A stretch of 64,000 bases of DNA. It comes from CAWJPW01 sp963844845 (GTDB lineage Bacteria > Acidobacteriota > Thermoanaerobaculia > Thermoanaerobaculales > Sulfomarinibacteraceae). The notes under the pieces are model-generated. The model was not told the DNA's origin, made no database searches, and worked only from the letters and a program-made list of their open reading frames with translations. This document shows positions 43,637 to 53,095 of the stretch, piece by piece. The first letter of the stretch is position 1; every line of letters begins with the position of its first letter. A program made the position numbers and the translations under genes. The stretch is taken from positions 1-64,000 of the forward strand of contig CAWJPW010000003.1 of NCBI GenBank assembly GCA_963844845.1, read 5' to 3'.

Positions 43637-44170
43637 ATGCCGCACCCAGCTCATCCGCAGCCATACCGGAGCCATGGTTCCCGGTGCACGGCCAACGGCG
43701 CAGGCCCCCTGCTGCGGAGGCTCGCCGTGATCGGCGTCCTCCTCGTCACCAGCGTGGGCACGGCCGTGGCGGCGGCGGGCCGCTACCACGTGGTCGCGAC
43801 GATCCCGGTGGGCGGTGACGGCTGGTGGGACTACCTGTCGGTCGACTCGGCAGCGCACCGGCTCTACGTCTCGCACGCCAGCAAGGTCGTCGTCGTCGAC
43901 ACCCGGACCGACACGATGGTGGGTGAGATCGCCGACACCCAGGGCGTCCACGGCCTCGTCGTGGCCCCGGAGCTAGGCCTGGGGTTCACGAGCAACGGCC
44001 GGACCTCCACCTCGAGCATCGTCGACCTCAAAACTCTGGTGACCGTGGGCGTCGTTCACACCGGCGAAAACCCCGACGCCATCGTCTACGTCCCGGGCCG
44101 CCAGGAGGTCTACACCTTCAACCACAGCGGCCGCTCGGCGACCGTCTTCGCGGCGAAGACCGGCAAGATA
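43637..44170 (+). pseudogene. YVTN beta-propeller gene cut by a RAYT element
   Basis: The 5' part of a secreted YncE-like beta-propeller gene. ATG at 43637 follows AAAGGAGG. After a 20-residue polar start, a signal helix (LLRRLAVIGVLLVTSVGTAV) leads to AGRYHVVATIPVGGDGWWDY and three blades with VVVDTRTDTMVGEI and DAIVYVPGRQEVYTF. Coding homology ends at AAKTGKI, exactly where the inverted terminal sequence of the RAYT element begins (44171). The remaining blades are not found on the far side at 45250. Confidence 0.75.
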
Positions 44171-45249
44171 GGTGCCAGGGCCGACACTTTGAGCACTTTT
44201 CTGGTAGATTCTTGGGGCAGTCGCTAAGGGGGCTTTGTCGTGCCACGCCGCCCGAGGGTCTTCATCGAAGGCGGGATCTATCACGTCTACAACAGGTTCG
44301 CCCGAGGTGCCGAGATCTTTTCGGAGGCCGACAACGCGGAGAGGTTCCTCAGCCTCTGGCGGAAGGTCAAGGCAAGGGACGGGCTGACCGTGTTCGCGTG
44401 GTGCGTGATGTCCAATCACTATCACCTCGCCGTGCGGACCGGGCCGGTTCCGCTCTCCCGGACCGTCGGCTCCGTCCAGGCGCGGTTCGGGCAAGCCTAC
44501 AACCGCCGCACGATGTCGAGCGGGCCACGATGGCAGAGCAGGTACAAGGCCCGGCTCATCGAGGACGAGACGTACCTGCGGCGCGTGGTCGCCTACATCC
44601 ACTTGAATCCGGTGAGTGCGAAGCTGGTCGATGATCCGGCCAGGTACCCGTACTCCGGGCATCGGGAGCTTTTGAGGTCGATCTCCGGAGCCCTGGTCGA
44701 CCCCGAGGTGACGCTGGGGATCTACGGCGACACCCTGCGGACGGCCCGCCGCAACTACCGACAAGCGCTTGGAGCCGCTTTGAGCGAGGGATGGTGGGAC
44801 AAGCTCCCTGGGTCCCTGCCATGGTGGGGCCCCGAGCCGGATCGGCCACTGCGGCGAAAGGCCCCTCGGGCCTGGGTCGATGAGAGGGGGCTCAGCACCG
44901 GGAGGCCGAGGCGTTGGATGAGCGCGGCCGAGTTTCTGGCAGCGACCTGCCGTCTGCTCGGTTTCGACGTCGAGCTGATCTCAGGGCAGACGTATCGACG
45001 CGATGTGACCAGGGCGAGAATGCTCCTGGCAGCCGTCGCGGTGGAGCGATGGCACCAGAGCCCGAGGGAGCTGAGCGGGGAGTTGGGCAGGCGTGCCGAC
45101 GTGGTCTCGCGATGGGTGCGATGGGGAGCCGAGCGGAGAACGACTGACCCGACGTTCTCCAAGGACTACGAGGCGCTTGACCAAGCGCTCGCCGAGTCGA
45201 CGAGCGGCCCGTAAGCCTCGGAAGTGTCAAAAGTGTCGGCCCTGGCACC
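44171..45249 (+). mobile_element. RAYT element with 20-bp inverted ends
   Basis: The left end GGTGCCAGGGCCGACACTTT (44171-44190) is repeated perfectly in reverse complement at the right end (45230-45249). The element carries one transposase gene. REP-associated tyrosine transposases are normally flanked by inverted REP sequences rather than true transposon ends, which fits. It interrupts the beta-propeller gene; no target duplication is visible. Confidence 0.75.
44240..45214 (+). CDS. REP-associated tyrosine transposase
   Basis: A 324-residue Y1-type HUH transposase (RAYT). GGIYHVYNRFARGAEIF opens the domain. The HUH motif is HYHL in CVMSNHYHLAVRTG, and RWQSRYKARLIEDETYLRRV with VAYIHLNPVSAKLV carries the family's C-terminal core, which includes the expected catalytic Tyr. 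Residues 230-310 form an extra DnaA-C-like helix-turn-helix domain (LLAAVAVERWHQSPRELSGE). GTG at 44240 starts MPRRPRVF. Such enzymes mobilise or maintain REP units as single-copy domesticated genes. A stump of a relative is at 40783. Confidence 0.85.
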   Translation: MPRRPRVFIEGGIYHVYNRFARGAEIFSEADNAERFLSLWRKVKARDGLTVFAWCVMSNHYHLAVRTGPVPLSRTVGSVQARFGQAYNRRTMSSGPRWQSRYKARLIEDETYLRRVVAYIHLNPVSAKLVDDPARYPYSGHRELLRSISGALVDPEVTLGIYGDTLRTARRNYRQALGAALSEGWWDKLPGSLPWWGPEPDRPLRRKAPRAWVDERGLSTGRPRRWMSAAEFLAATCRLLGFDVELISGQTYRRDVTRARMLLAAVAVERWHQSPRELSGELGRRADVVSRWVRWGAERRTTDPTFSKDYEALDQALAESTSGP

Positions 45250-45457
45250 GCAGCGGGCCTCGCCGAGCACTCGAGGATCTCATCGCGGCCTCCTCTCACA
45301 AGCGCGCCATCCCGATGTCACGACCGTTCGATGAAGATTATGGGTCCCGGCAGCGTGACCAGCAATGAAGCCGGCCTCGCCGGCCGCCAGCCCCGGCGCC
45401 GGAGGCGGCGTCCTGGGCGTCGCCCGGGCTCGTGTCGGGGCGCCGCTCGGCTACCGG

Positions 45458-48400
45458 CTACTGCGACGCGCTCGACCAGCCTGACATGTCTCCCTGCTCG
45501 AACCCGTCGATGAAGATGCCCGCCGCGACGCCGTTGTCGGCGGCCGTCGCGCCCGCCGTCTCCGCGTAGAGGCCGCCGCAGTTCCAGTAACGCACGGTGT
45601 ACAGGTACTCGACGCCGGGTTCCCCGGTTGTGTCGGTGAGTTCGGTTGTCCCGTAGGCGATGTCCGACTGCAGCGGGGTTCCGTCCCGCAGCACCTCGTA
45701 GGTGTGCGACGCCATGCCGCTGCCGTCCCCCCAGGTGCCATCGGGGTCGGAGTCCCAGGTCACGTGGACGCCAGTGAGGTCGAAGTCGTCGACGTCGGTC
45801 GCGGTGCTGTTGCCGGCGGGAAGCTGGGGCGCGGTGGGCCGGTCGTTGCCGGTATCGCCCGGGGTTGCGGCCGCGATGGCGCAGCCGTTGGTGTACCGCA
45901 CCTGGTAGAGGTAGGAGGTCCCGTTGGCGCCGGTGGTGTCGGTGAAGCTGGTGGTGCCGTAGGTCAGCCCGGTCGCGGCGGACAGCGGCGAGCCGTCGCG
46001 CAGCACGTCGTAGGTGCGCGTCCCCTCGTCGCCGTCGCCCCACGTGTCGGGGTCCTGCCCCCAGGTGACGAGGATGCCGGCATCGACGCAGCGGTCGCCG
46101 TCGTTGGCGTCGCTGTTCACCGTGATGGTGGGTGCGACGCCGCCCGCCGCGTCGGTGGCCGTGTCGCTGCCGGAGTCGCCGTACAGGTCGCAGCCGTTCT
46201 TGTACCGCACGCGGTAGTAGTAGGTCTGATCGGGGTTCGCACCGGCGTCGACCCAGGTGGTTGCGGGGTACGCGATGTTGCTGCCGATGGGATTGAAGGT
46301 CTCCCCGTCGGTGCTGCGCTGCACCCGGTAGAACCGCTCGCCCTCGTCGTTGTCGCCCCAGCTGCCCGGGTCGGCGGCCCAGGTCACCCGGTTCCCCGAG
46401 TGGCTGCAGAAGGCAGCATCCGCCGCGACCGCCGTGCCGGTGCCGCCGGGTTGGGTGCCGTATCCGTCGATGGTGAGCCCGCTGGGTGCGGTCTCCGCGC
46501 TGTCACCACACCCGTTGATGTAGCGGACCTTGTAGTTGTACTGGAGGCCGGAGGACGCGCCGCCGTCGTGGTAGCTGGTGGTGCCGTAGGCAATTTGACT
46601 TCCCAGAGCGCTCCAACTGGCGGTGAAGTTATCCCACCGCCACACCCGGTACCTCCGGTTACCGGAGCCGTTGTCGCCCCAGCCGCCGCCGGGATCCTGG
46701 GGCCAGGACACGTCGAGGCCGGAGCTGGCGGTGCAGCCGTCAGCGTCCGTCACGGTGGTCTCGGCCGTCACGGTGGGGGCAACGCTGGTCTGGTCCACGG
46801 CATCCTGCCCGGCGGTGGCCATGGTGAGGCCGCAGGTGTTCCTGAACTGCACCTGGTAGGAGTAGGTGACGCCCGCGGTGGCGGTGGTGTCGAGGTAGCT
46901 GCCCGATGAGGGTTCCAGGCCGGTGGCCACCGGGCTGCCGTCCCTGAGGATGTCGACGCTGGTGTAGATCTCGTAGCCGCCCCATCTGACCCCGTCGTCG
47001 GTCCAGGAGATTCTGATGCCGCTGGCGGCACAGGCGTCCTCGTCCACGACGGTGACGGTTGAGTCCCCCGACGGGGCACTCCAGCAGTAGCTGTAGAGCG
47101 CCCCGTCGTCGTAGAAGGTGGCGCCGTTGGAGCCGCCCCAGACGAACATCGCGGCGCCGTTCCACAAGGCGGTGTGAGCGGTGCGCTTGCTGGGCGTGTC
47201 CGGGTCGGTGGTTCCGGTGGGCTCCCAGGTCGACGTACAGAGGTTGAGCTGGCCGCCGGTCTTGGTTGTGCCCGAGGCCGTGGTCCCACCCCAGACGATC
47301 ATCCGGTTCCTGGCGTTGTCGATCACCGCCGTGTGGTGACTGCGCCCGGCCGGCACTCCTGCACCGGTGGGAGTCGCTGTCCACGAGCCGCCGGCGGAGA
47401 GGGTGGGATACAGCCCCCCGGTGCTCGAGTACGAGGGGGTGTCGCCGGGCGCGTAGCCGCCCCAGATGATCATGTCCCGGTAGGGGCAGCAGCTCCCGCT
47501 GCAGAGCACCGCGGTGTGCCCGAACCGTGGGCTCGGGGAGCTCGCATCGGCGGGCACCGAATCCCAGGCATCTATATACCCGGCCTCGTAGCTGCCCCCG
47601 TCGCCGAAGTATCCGGCCCCGGACCCGCCCCACACCAGGAACGCGAACCAGCTGTCGGGATCTGCGACCTCCGAGGCCTGGTACCGCGCGGCCGGAGTAT
47701 CCCCGTCGGTCGGCGTGGGCACCCAGTCATGGGCGGATACCAGGTATCCCGCCCCGCTGGAGGTCACGCCGATGGAGGTCATCCCGCCCCACACGTAGAA
47801 CTCGCCTTCGACCCCGACCATGACGTGACCGTAGCGGGGCGTGGGCGTGTCGGCGTCCACCGGCAGTGCACTCCACGAGGGGCCTGCGGGATTGAACGTG
47901 GCTCCCGTGTTGTAGCGGTCGGTGCCGTTCCAACCTCCCCAGACGTACATCTTCCCGCCAACGGCGACGGCGCCGTGCCCGATCCGTGCCGAGGGGCAGT
48001 CGCCGGTGGTTGGGGTCGCACTCCAGCTGTTGGTGGCGGGGTCGTACACACCGCCGCTCTTGAAGTACTGGCTGCCGTTGGTGCCGCCCCACACGATCAT
48101 CTGCGAGCCCACCCACACCGCCGTATGCTGATCCCTGGGCGAGGGGGCGTCGGTATCCGGGTGGAGGAGGGGGTACCAGGCGTCCCCGGCGAGGGCGGAG
48201 GAACCCGTGACCGACTGGGCGTTGCGCCGAACCCCGGCGGTCCACGCCTGCGGAACCTCGAGGTGGGGCGGCTGGTCGCCCGCCTCGACCGTTGCGGGGA
48301 AGCCCCGGCGCTCGGCCGCCCACCACTCGCTGAAGGTCGTCTTCCACCAGGTGTAGGCCGCCAGACGCACGAAGTCGTCACCGGCTGCAATGACCCGGGA

Positions 48401-49246
48401 GGCCCAGAAGTACTCCTTCTCCTCCATGAGGCGGCTGAGGGTCTGCCGAGGCAGGCTTCGGGCGCCCTGCCCACTCGCCGGAACGGCACCACCACCGCCC
48501 GTCGGGCGCGCCCAGCGCGCGTCGAGCTGGGCGAGCAGGCGCTGCCACTGCTCTCGGGTAAGGTAGCGGATCTGGACCCCGTCCTCGAAGGTGACGCGCC
48601 CGCCGTCGCTGTCGTCGCCGCGGCGCCACTCGGTCTCGGTGGTCTCGCCGGAGAAGCCTCCGGGCGTGCCGTCGGCATCGGCGGCGGCCAGCTCCGCCTC
48701 GGCCCGGGCCTTCAGGTCACCGTGGATCATGGGATCCCACCAGTAGAACCGGTGTGCGAGCCGGCGGACGAGCAGCGGCTCGAGCAGGCAGCAGGCGATG
48801 GCGTCGGGGTCGTTGTCGAGGGCGGCGAAGAGTGCGCGCAGGGTCGCCGGATCCCTGGTGGTCGTGAGCACCCGATCCAGCTCTGCGGCGAGGTCCGTCT
48901 GGCTGATCCTGTGGCCCCACACCCGCTCGAGGGCGTGGGCCAGCCGCAGCTGGTCGCGGACCTTCTCCACGGTCGCCGCGTTGGGCACGGCCTTGTCGAA
49001 GTCGGACAAGGCGGTGGTCCCGCCGGTTGTGGCCATCTCGCGATAGCGAAGCTCTTCGATGCGGCGCTGGTAGGCGGCTCGCTCCTCCAGGGACGGGGCC
49101 GAGCGAGCCGCCGGTGCGGGCTCGTGAACCGCGACCGGACGGGTCACCTGGCCCGCGCAGGGGGCGACGGCGGCGGCCGCGCCAGCGACCAGGGCCAGGG
49201 TGAGGCGGGTGTGCCAGGAACCATGACGAGAGGCCACAGGATTCAT
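45458..49246 (-). CDS. Large secreted kelch/fibronectin-like protein with GFEQGD tail
   Basis: A 1,262-residue exported protein. Signal peptide at about 1-34. Residues 35-340 are a helical region with no recognised family. Residues 350-690 form six or so kelch repeats (PSPRDQHTAVWVGSQMIVWG, CPSARIGHGAVAVGGKMYVW and similar), a beta-propeller. Residues 700-1240 are five repeated fibronectin-like domains, each about 95 residues with TYxYxVxYxNxC near its end (YRVRYKNGCDLYGDSGSDTA). The tail is FIDGFEQGDMSGWS. ATG at 49246 has GGAGG four bases upstream; earlier in-frame starts lack a signal peptide. Probably displayed on or released from the cell surface. Confidence 0.75.
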   Translation of the reverse strand: MNPVASRHGSWHTRLTLALVAGAAAAVAPCAGQVTRPVAVHEPAPAARSAPSLEERAAYQRRIEELRYREMATTGGTTALSDFDKAVPNAATVEKVRDQLRLAHALERVWGHRISQTDLAAELDRVLTTTRDPATLRALFAALDNDPDAIACCLLEPLLVRRLAHRFYWWDPMIHGDLKARAEAELAAADADGTPGGFSGETTETEWRRGDDSDGGRVTFEDGVQIRYLTREQWQRLLAQLDARWARPTGGGGAVPASGQGARSLPRQTLSRLMEEKEYFWASRVIAAGDDFVRLAAYTWWKTTFSEWWAAERRGFPATVEAGDQPPHLEVPQAWTAGVRRNAQSVTGSSALAGDAWYPLLHPDTDAPSPRDQHTAVWVGSQMIVWGGTNGSQYFKSGGVYDPATNSWSATPTTGDCPSARIGHGAVAVGGKMYVWGGWNGTDRYNTGATFNPAGPSWSALPVDADTPTPRYGHVMVGVEGEFYVWGGMTSIGVTSSGAGYLVSAHDWVPTPTDGDTPAARYQASEVADPDSWFAFLVWGGSGAGYFGDGGSYEAGYIDAWDSVPADASSPSPRFGHTAVLCSGSCCPYRDMIIWGGYAPGDTPSYSSTGGLYPTLSAGGSWTATPTGAGVPAGRSHHTAVIDNARNRMIVWGGTTASGTTKTGGQLNLCTSTWEPTGTTDPDTPSKRTAHTALWNGAAMFVWGGSNGATFYDDGALYSYCWSAPSGDSTVTVVDEDACAASGIRISWTDDGVRWGGYEIYTSVDILRDGSPVATGLEPSSGSYLDTTATAGVTYSYQVQFRNTCGLTMATAGQDAVDQTSVAPTVTAETTVTDADGCTASSGLDVSWPQDPGGGWGDNGSGNRRYRVWRWDNFTASWSALGSQIAYGTTSYHDGGASSGLQYNYKVRYINGCGDSAETAPSGLTIDGYGTQPGGTGTAVAADAAFCSHSGNRVTWAADPGSWGDNDEGERFYRVQRSTDGETFNPIGSNIAYPATTWVDAGANPDQTYYYRVRYKNGCDLYGDSGSDTATDAAGGVAPTITVNSDANDGDRCVDAGILVTWGQDPDTWGDGDEGTRTYDVLRDGSPLSAATGLTYGTTSFTDTTGANGTSYLYQVRYTNGCAIAAATPGDTGNDRPTAPQLPAGNSTATDVDDFDLTGVHVTWDSDPDGTWGDGSGMASHTYEVLRDGTPLQSDIAYGTTELTDTTGEPGVEYLYTVRYWNCGGLYAETAGATAADNGVAAGIFIDGFEQGDMSGWSSASQ

Positions 49247-49559
49247 GATGCCTCCAGGGCTCTTCAAGGACACCGTGCGCGGGCGAGGCGTCCATGGGCG
49301 GGTCGTGGGTTCTCGTGCATCCGAGCTCTGCCAATCAGTGTAGGTGAGCGCCGGGTGAAGCTCAATATGAAGACAGAGCATCAAATTGTTGTCTTGATTC
49401 CTTGACGCATTACGTGAGTTGTGCAGCGGTGCCGGCCCCGGCGTCGCGGTGTTGCGCCAAGACCGGCAGTGGCTCGATGGCTGTGGGCGTGGTCACATGC
49501 AGCCAGTCCCGGCTGCCGCTGTCAGGCGACGGAAGGCGACCAGGAGATACGTTGAAGCG

Positions 49560-51125
49560 TCAGCGGCCCACCGTCACCGGCCGCACCGACACCGTGTTGC
49601 CGGCGCCCAGGGCGACCTCGGCCAGGCGGCCGCTCTGTCCTTCAAGCACCAGGGCGTGGCCGGGACGGGCGAGGGTGAGAACGAAGAGCCTGCGCGAGCC
49701 ATCGGCCGGGGGAAAGACGCCGTCGAGGGTGCCTTCGAGGACCCGCAGCCGAATGGTCGCGGGGTTGTCGTGGCCGTCGAGCACGCCCAGGCGGCCGCTC
49801 CGGCCCTCCACCAGGAGGGCGGCGGAGGAGGCGTGGTCGGCACCCAGTAGAGGAGCAGCGGCCAAGGCCAGCTGGCCCGCGATGTCGGGGGGCGTCAGCG
49901 TGCTCAGGTCCACCGCCGTGCTCACAGTGCTCGGTCGGGTCGGGTGGTACCTGACGTCGAGGATGGTCCAGACCGCGGCGGCGGACGGCTCGAGCACCGT
50001 GAACGAGCGCGTTTCCGCCGAGCGGCCCAGCGCCGGGAGCACGATGGGCTCCACCCGGGTGCGCGGATATCCCGACAGCCGCGTCGCCCGCAGGCGCCGG
50101 GCGCCGCTGGCGAGACGGGGTGCGTACAGGGCGGTTCCGCTCGGCCAGTGGTAGAGGTAGATGCCGACGGTCTCTCCGTTGTCCCCGCGACGAGGGAGCA
50201 CGAGCAAGCCGCCTTTCCCCTGGAGCGTCGGGACCATGGTCACGCGGACCGGGCGCAGCCGGCCACCGCTCGCGAGCCCCTGGACGAGCCGCGCGTCTCC
50301 GGTGCCCGGAAGGAAGGTGAACAGCGCGTCGACCCGCCCGCCCGAGTCGAAGTACGCGCACGGGTGGGACAGAGTAGGGTCGAGGCCGGCGAAAACCGAA
50401 AGCGGGCGCGCCCGCAAGGTGGCCGTGGCGTCCTGGTCGAGCGGCGCCTCGATGAGCCATGCCTTGCGCCAGTCGGCGCTGGCGGCGAGGGCGCGGCCCG
50501 GTCCCAGCGGGATCAGCTCGGAGGTGCCGGCGAGCTCGGGGATCGGCAGAGCGGCCTCTGCGGCGCGTGTGGAGGGCGCCTCGATAGTGGGCAGGGGCGC
50601 CGCCGGCGGCTGTGGCGGCGCACGCTGCGGGACAGGAGTGGGACGGGCTCCGCCGGAGCCGGCACGGGGCAGGTCCCGAGCCAGGCGGGTGCGCTCCGCG
50701 GCGGCCTCCTCGAGGGTGGGGTAGAGGCCGAGGATGCGGTCCCCGGCGCGCACGCCCTGGGTGCCGACCACCACCACGACCCGGCCGTCGGCGGCCTGCT
50801 GCACCACGAGGTACTGCTCGCTCTCCCCCGCCGAAGCCGGGCGCTGCGGCGGCGGCGTGGCCACCGCCTCCGGGGCGGCGCCGGTGTCGGTCGGGGCGGT
50901 CAGGTCCACCGCGGCGGAGAGCAGGCTGACGTCCTCGACGGTGAGCGCGCGGTCGCCGTTCTGGTCGAAGGCGAGGTCCTGGGGGTCGAGGCCGGCGACC
51001 ATCCGCGCCAGCGCCTTGACGTCACCGAGGTCGATGCGTCCGTCCCGGTTGACGTCGCGCTGCCCTCCCCCGGCAGCCAGGAGAGGCAGGACCGCCAGCA
51101 GCGCGAGCGCACGAAGTCGTCTCAC
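49560..51125 (-). CDS. Secreted protein with dockerin-like N-terminus
   Basis: A 521-residue exported protein. After a short signal helix (ALALLAVLPLLAAGGG) residues 25-80 form a dockerin-type pair: DVNRDGRIDLGDVKALARMV and DQNGDRALTVEDVSLLSAAV, two calcium loops each with D-x-N-x-D-G. Then a Pro-rich linker and a sporulation-repeat-like segment (VRAGDRILGLYPTLEEAAAE) lead to a long beta-rich domain of unknown family from about 180. GTG at 51125 overlaps the upstream stop (GTGA) and follows GGAGGTGGG. It is translationally coupled to the gene at 51122-52915 and probably works with it. Confidence 0.65.
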   Translation of the reverse strand: MRRLRALALLAVLPLLAAGGGQRDVNRDGRIDLGDVKALARMVAGLDPQDLAFDQNGDRALTVEDVSLLSAAVDLTAPTDTGAAPEAVATPPPQRPASAGESEQYLVVQQAADGRVVVVVGTQGVRAGDRILGLYPTLEEAAAERTRLARDLPRAGSGGARPTPVPQRAPPQPPAAPLPTIEAPSTRAAEAALPIPELAGTSELIPLGPGRALAASADWRKAWLIEAPLDQDATATLRARPLSVFAGLDPTLSHPCAYFDSGGRVDALFTFLPGTGDARLVQGLASGGRLRPVRVTMVPTLQGKGGLLVLPRRGDNGETVGIYLYHWPSGTALYAPRLASGARRLRATRLSGYPRTRVEPIVLPALGRSAETRSFTVLEPSAAAVWTILDVRYHPTRPSTVSTAVDLSTLTPPDIAGQLALAAAPLLGADHASSAALLVEGRSGRLGVLDGHDNPATIRLRVLEGTLDGVFPPADGSRRLFVLTLARPGHALVLEGQSGRLAEVALGAGNTVSVRPVTVGR

Positions 51126-52915
51126 GGGCCCACCTCCACCAGCACGGACGCGGGCACCTGGAACAGCCAGGAACCGCGGCCCGGTACCTGTACCCTCATC
51201 AACAGGGTTCCGGCAGGGGAGAGGTCGTCGCCACGGAGGCGCGCGGTGGCGGCGCCGCTCCCGTCGGTGCGCCAGCCGTGCTGCGCATCCCACTCACGGG
51301 GAACGATGAGGGCGCCGGGGATCGGCACGCCGCTGCCGGCTCCGGCCTCCAGCCTGAGGCTGCACTCGTACCGGGTGTCATGCAGCTGTGTCAGGTACGC
51401 GCCTTCGAGATCGCGCAGGCCCGCGGCGGTGTCCAGAGCGATGGCCCGCTCCCGCTCCCGGACGAGCTTGCGGGACACGCTGTAGTAGAAGGCCCAGGGC
51501 CGGTACGTCGTGCCGCTGACCGTCACCTCTGAGGAGCGCATGAGCCGGTCCACGAATGCCTCCGGGTAGCCCCTCGCCTCGGCGAGGTCCCAGTTGCCGC
51601 AGCCGCCCATCCAGCCCGCCCAGGTCGACGCCTCCGTCTCCCACCAGTCGAGCAGTGTGCCCCGTAGACCTTTGGGGCTGCGCATCGCTGCCATCACCTT
51701 GTCGACGGCGCGGACGTCCGCGAGGTCGGTGCCGAGGAAGTCCTCGGCCGCGGCCACATCGACCATCTTCTTGAACCAGCACTGCTTGTGTCCGCCGATG
51801 AGGGTGTCGTAGCTGTTGGTCAGCAGGTACGAGGTGAACATGCCCGGCAGCGCCGCCGCGGCGCCGAAGGTCGCCGCCACCACGTTGGAGAGGTAGAGAT
51901 CCAGCGAGGAGTAGCCCGCCTTGTACCAGGCCTCGCGCGCCTCCACCGGGGTCTCCGCGTTGCCCATGTTGGCCCAGAAGTCGAGCATGATCATCGCGCC
52001 GCCCACGGCGTTGAGGACCGAGCCGGTCTTCACGACCTTGGCGCCCATGCCCAGGCTGCGGGCCACGCTCTCGTTCATGGTGACGGTCACTCCGGCGCCC
52101 CGGCGCCACGCGAGGAAGACGTTGCCGGCCTCATTGGCGGTGGCGGCCGCCAGGGTGATCCCGCCGTCCGCCCAGTAGCGGCTCATGATCGGCTCGAGCT
52201 TGGCGTAGCTCTGGAACGTCTCCTGCTCCGGCCAGGTCCCGAGGAGCGCGATGCGCTTGCGGTCGAGCTCGACGGCCTCGGCCACCGCGGCCCGGTACTG
52301 CGGATCGTTGAGAAGACCGTTACCGACGTCGTTGAGCCAGATCGGGTTGGTCGTCTTGCGCAGCGTCACCGCGTTTCGCCACGAGCGGTTGCGGCTGCGC
52401 AGCTCCACGCTTTCACTGACAGGCTCGAGGGTGCTGCCGCCGGCTATCAGGACCGGGTTGTCGGCCGACACGCGCACGGTTGCGATCGCCGAGGAGGCCC
52501 CCGCCACGCCGCTCGGGTCCTGGGCGACGAAGAGCAGCTGGTAGACGCCTTCGGTCTGACCCACCCGCAGCGACGTCGTCCACTGTCCGGCTCCTGACAG
52601 AGTCGCGCGCGACGGCATGAGGACCCCGACCCGGTCGTCGAGAGGCATCGCGGCGAGGGTGATCGTCTGCGGCGCGGGGCCGATCGCGGCGACGTCGACC
52701 CGAATCGAAACGGTCGCGCCGAGCGCAACGGTGAGCGGGAAGCTGCCGGTGCCCGGCGCCTGGGCGGTGAGCGAGAGGCGGCTCGTGGGTTGTGGAGTCG
52801 GCACCGGAGTTGCGGGAGGAGCCGCCGGCGCCGAGAGGGGCGCAGGCTCGTAGAACCCGCTGTACTGACCCCATGCCGGTGCCGCCAACGAGATGGTGAC
52901 GGCGACGCAGAGCAC
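51122..52915 (-). CDS. Large secreted protein, unknown family
   Basis: A 597-residue exported protein with signal peptide VAVTISLAAPAWGQ at the N-terminus, a Pro-rich linker (20-45) and an Ig-like beta domain (50-150: GQWTTSLRVGQTEGVYQLLF). A helical middle domain follows (160-470; VELDRKRIALLGTWPEQETF, VVKTGSVLNAVGGAMIMLDF), then a C-terminal beta domain (510-597: PAGTLLMRVQVPGRGSWLFQ). I do not recognise the family. GTG at 52915 follows AGGAAA; no earlier ATG is in frame. It is the first gene of a two-gene operon with the dockerin-like protein. Confidence 0.6.
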   Translation of the reverse strand: MLCVAVTISLAAPAWGQYSGFYEPAPLSAPAAPPATPVPTPQPTSRLSLTAQAPGTGSFPLTVALGATVSIRVDVAAIGPAPQTITLAAMPLDDRVGVLMPSRATLSGAGQWTTSLRVGQTEGVYQLLFVAQDPSGVAGASSAIATVRVSADNPVLIAGGSTLEPVSESVELRSRNRSWRNAVTLRKTTNPIWLNDVGNGLLNDPQYRAAVAEAVELDRKRIALLGTWPEQETFQSYAKLEPIMSRYWADGGITLAAATANEAGNVFLAWRRGAGVTVTMNESVARSLGMGAKVVKTGSVLNAVGGAMIMLDFWANMGNAETPVEAREAWYKAGYSSLDLYLSNVVAATFGAAAALPGMFTSYLLTNSYDTLIGGHKQCWFKKMVDVAAAEDFLGTDLADVRAVDKVMAAMRSPKGLRGTLLDWWETEASTWAGWMGGCGNWDLAEARGYPEAFVDRLMRSSEVTVSGTTYRPWAFYYSVSRKLVRERERAIALDTAAGLRDLEGAYLTQLHDTRYECSLRLEAGAGSGVPIPGALIVPREWDAQHGWRTDGSGAATARLRGDDLSPAGTLLMRVQVPGRGSWLFQVPASVLVEVGP

Positions 52916-52944
52916 CCATTTCCTGACGACAACGGCCGAGCCCA

Positions 52945-52964
52945 GGTGTCGGTGTGTGATGGCA
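52945..52964. promoter_or_regulatory. Single TGTC-type site like those of the 20-bp arrays
   Basis: GGTGTCGGTGTGTGATGGCA matches the unit of the arrays at 32032 and 59677, but no second unit follows at 20 bp. It lies 30 bases before the GTG of the leftward secreted-protein operon, in the gap to the divergent gene at 53096. Confidence 0.25.
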
Positions 52965-53095
52965 GACCCCCTGCTTCTGGGGTTGACTGGACAGTGAAGA
53001 ACGCTGGTTTCATGCTAGCGTGCTCTGAACATCGAATGCCAGAATTCCAGCTCAGTCTCATAAATGACGCCAATGCCTGCGAGGATCGAACGGGT

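Noticed and set aside
45093..45368. Continuation of the interrupted beta-propeller gene after the RAYT element.
   Set aside because: None of the three frames after 45249 shows propeller motifs.
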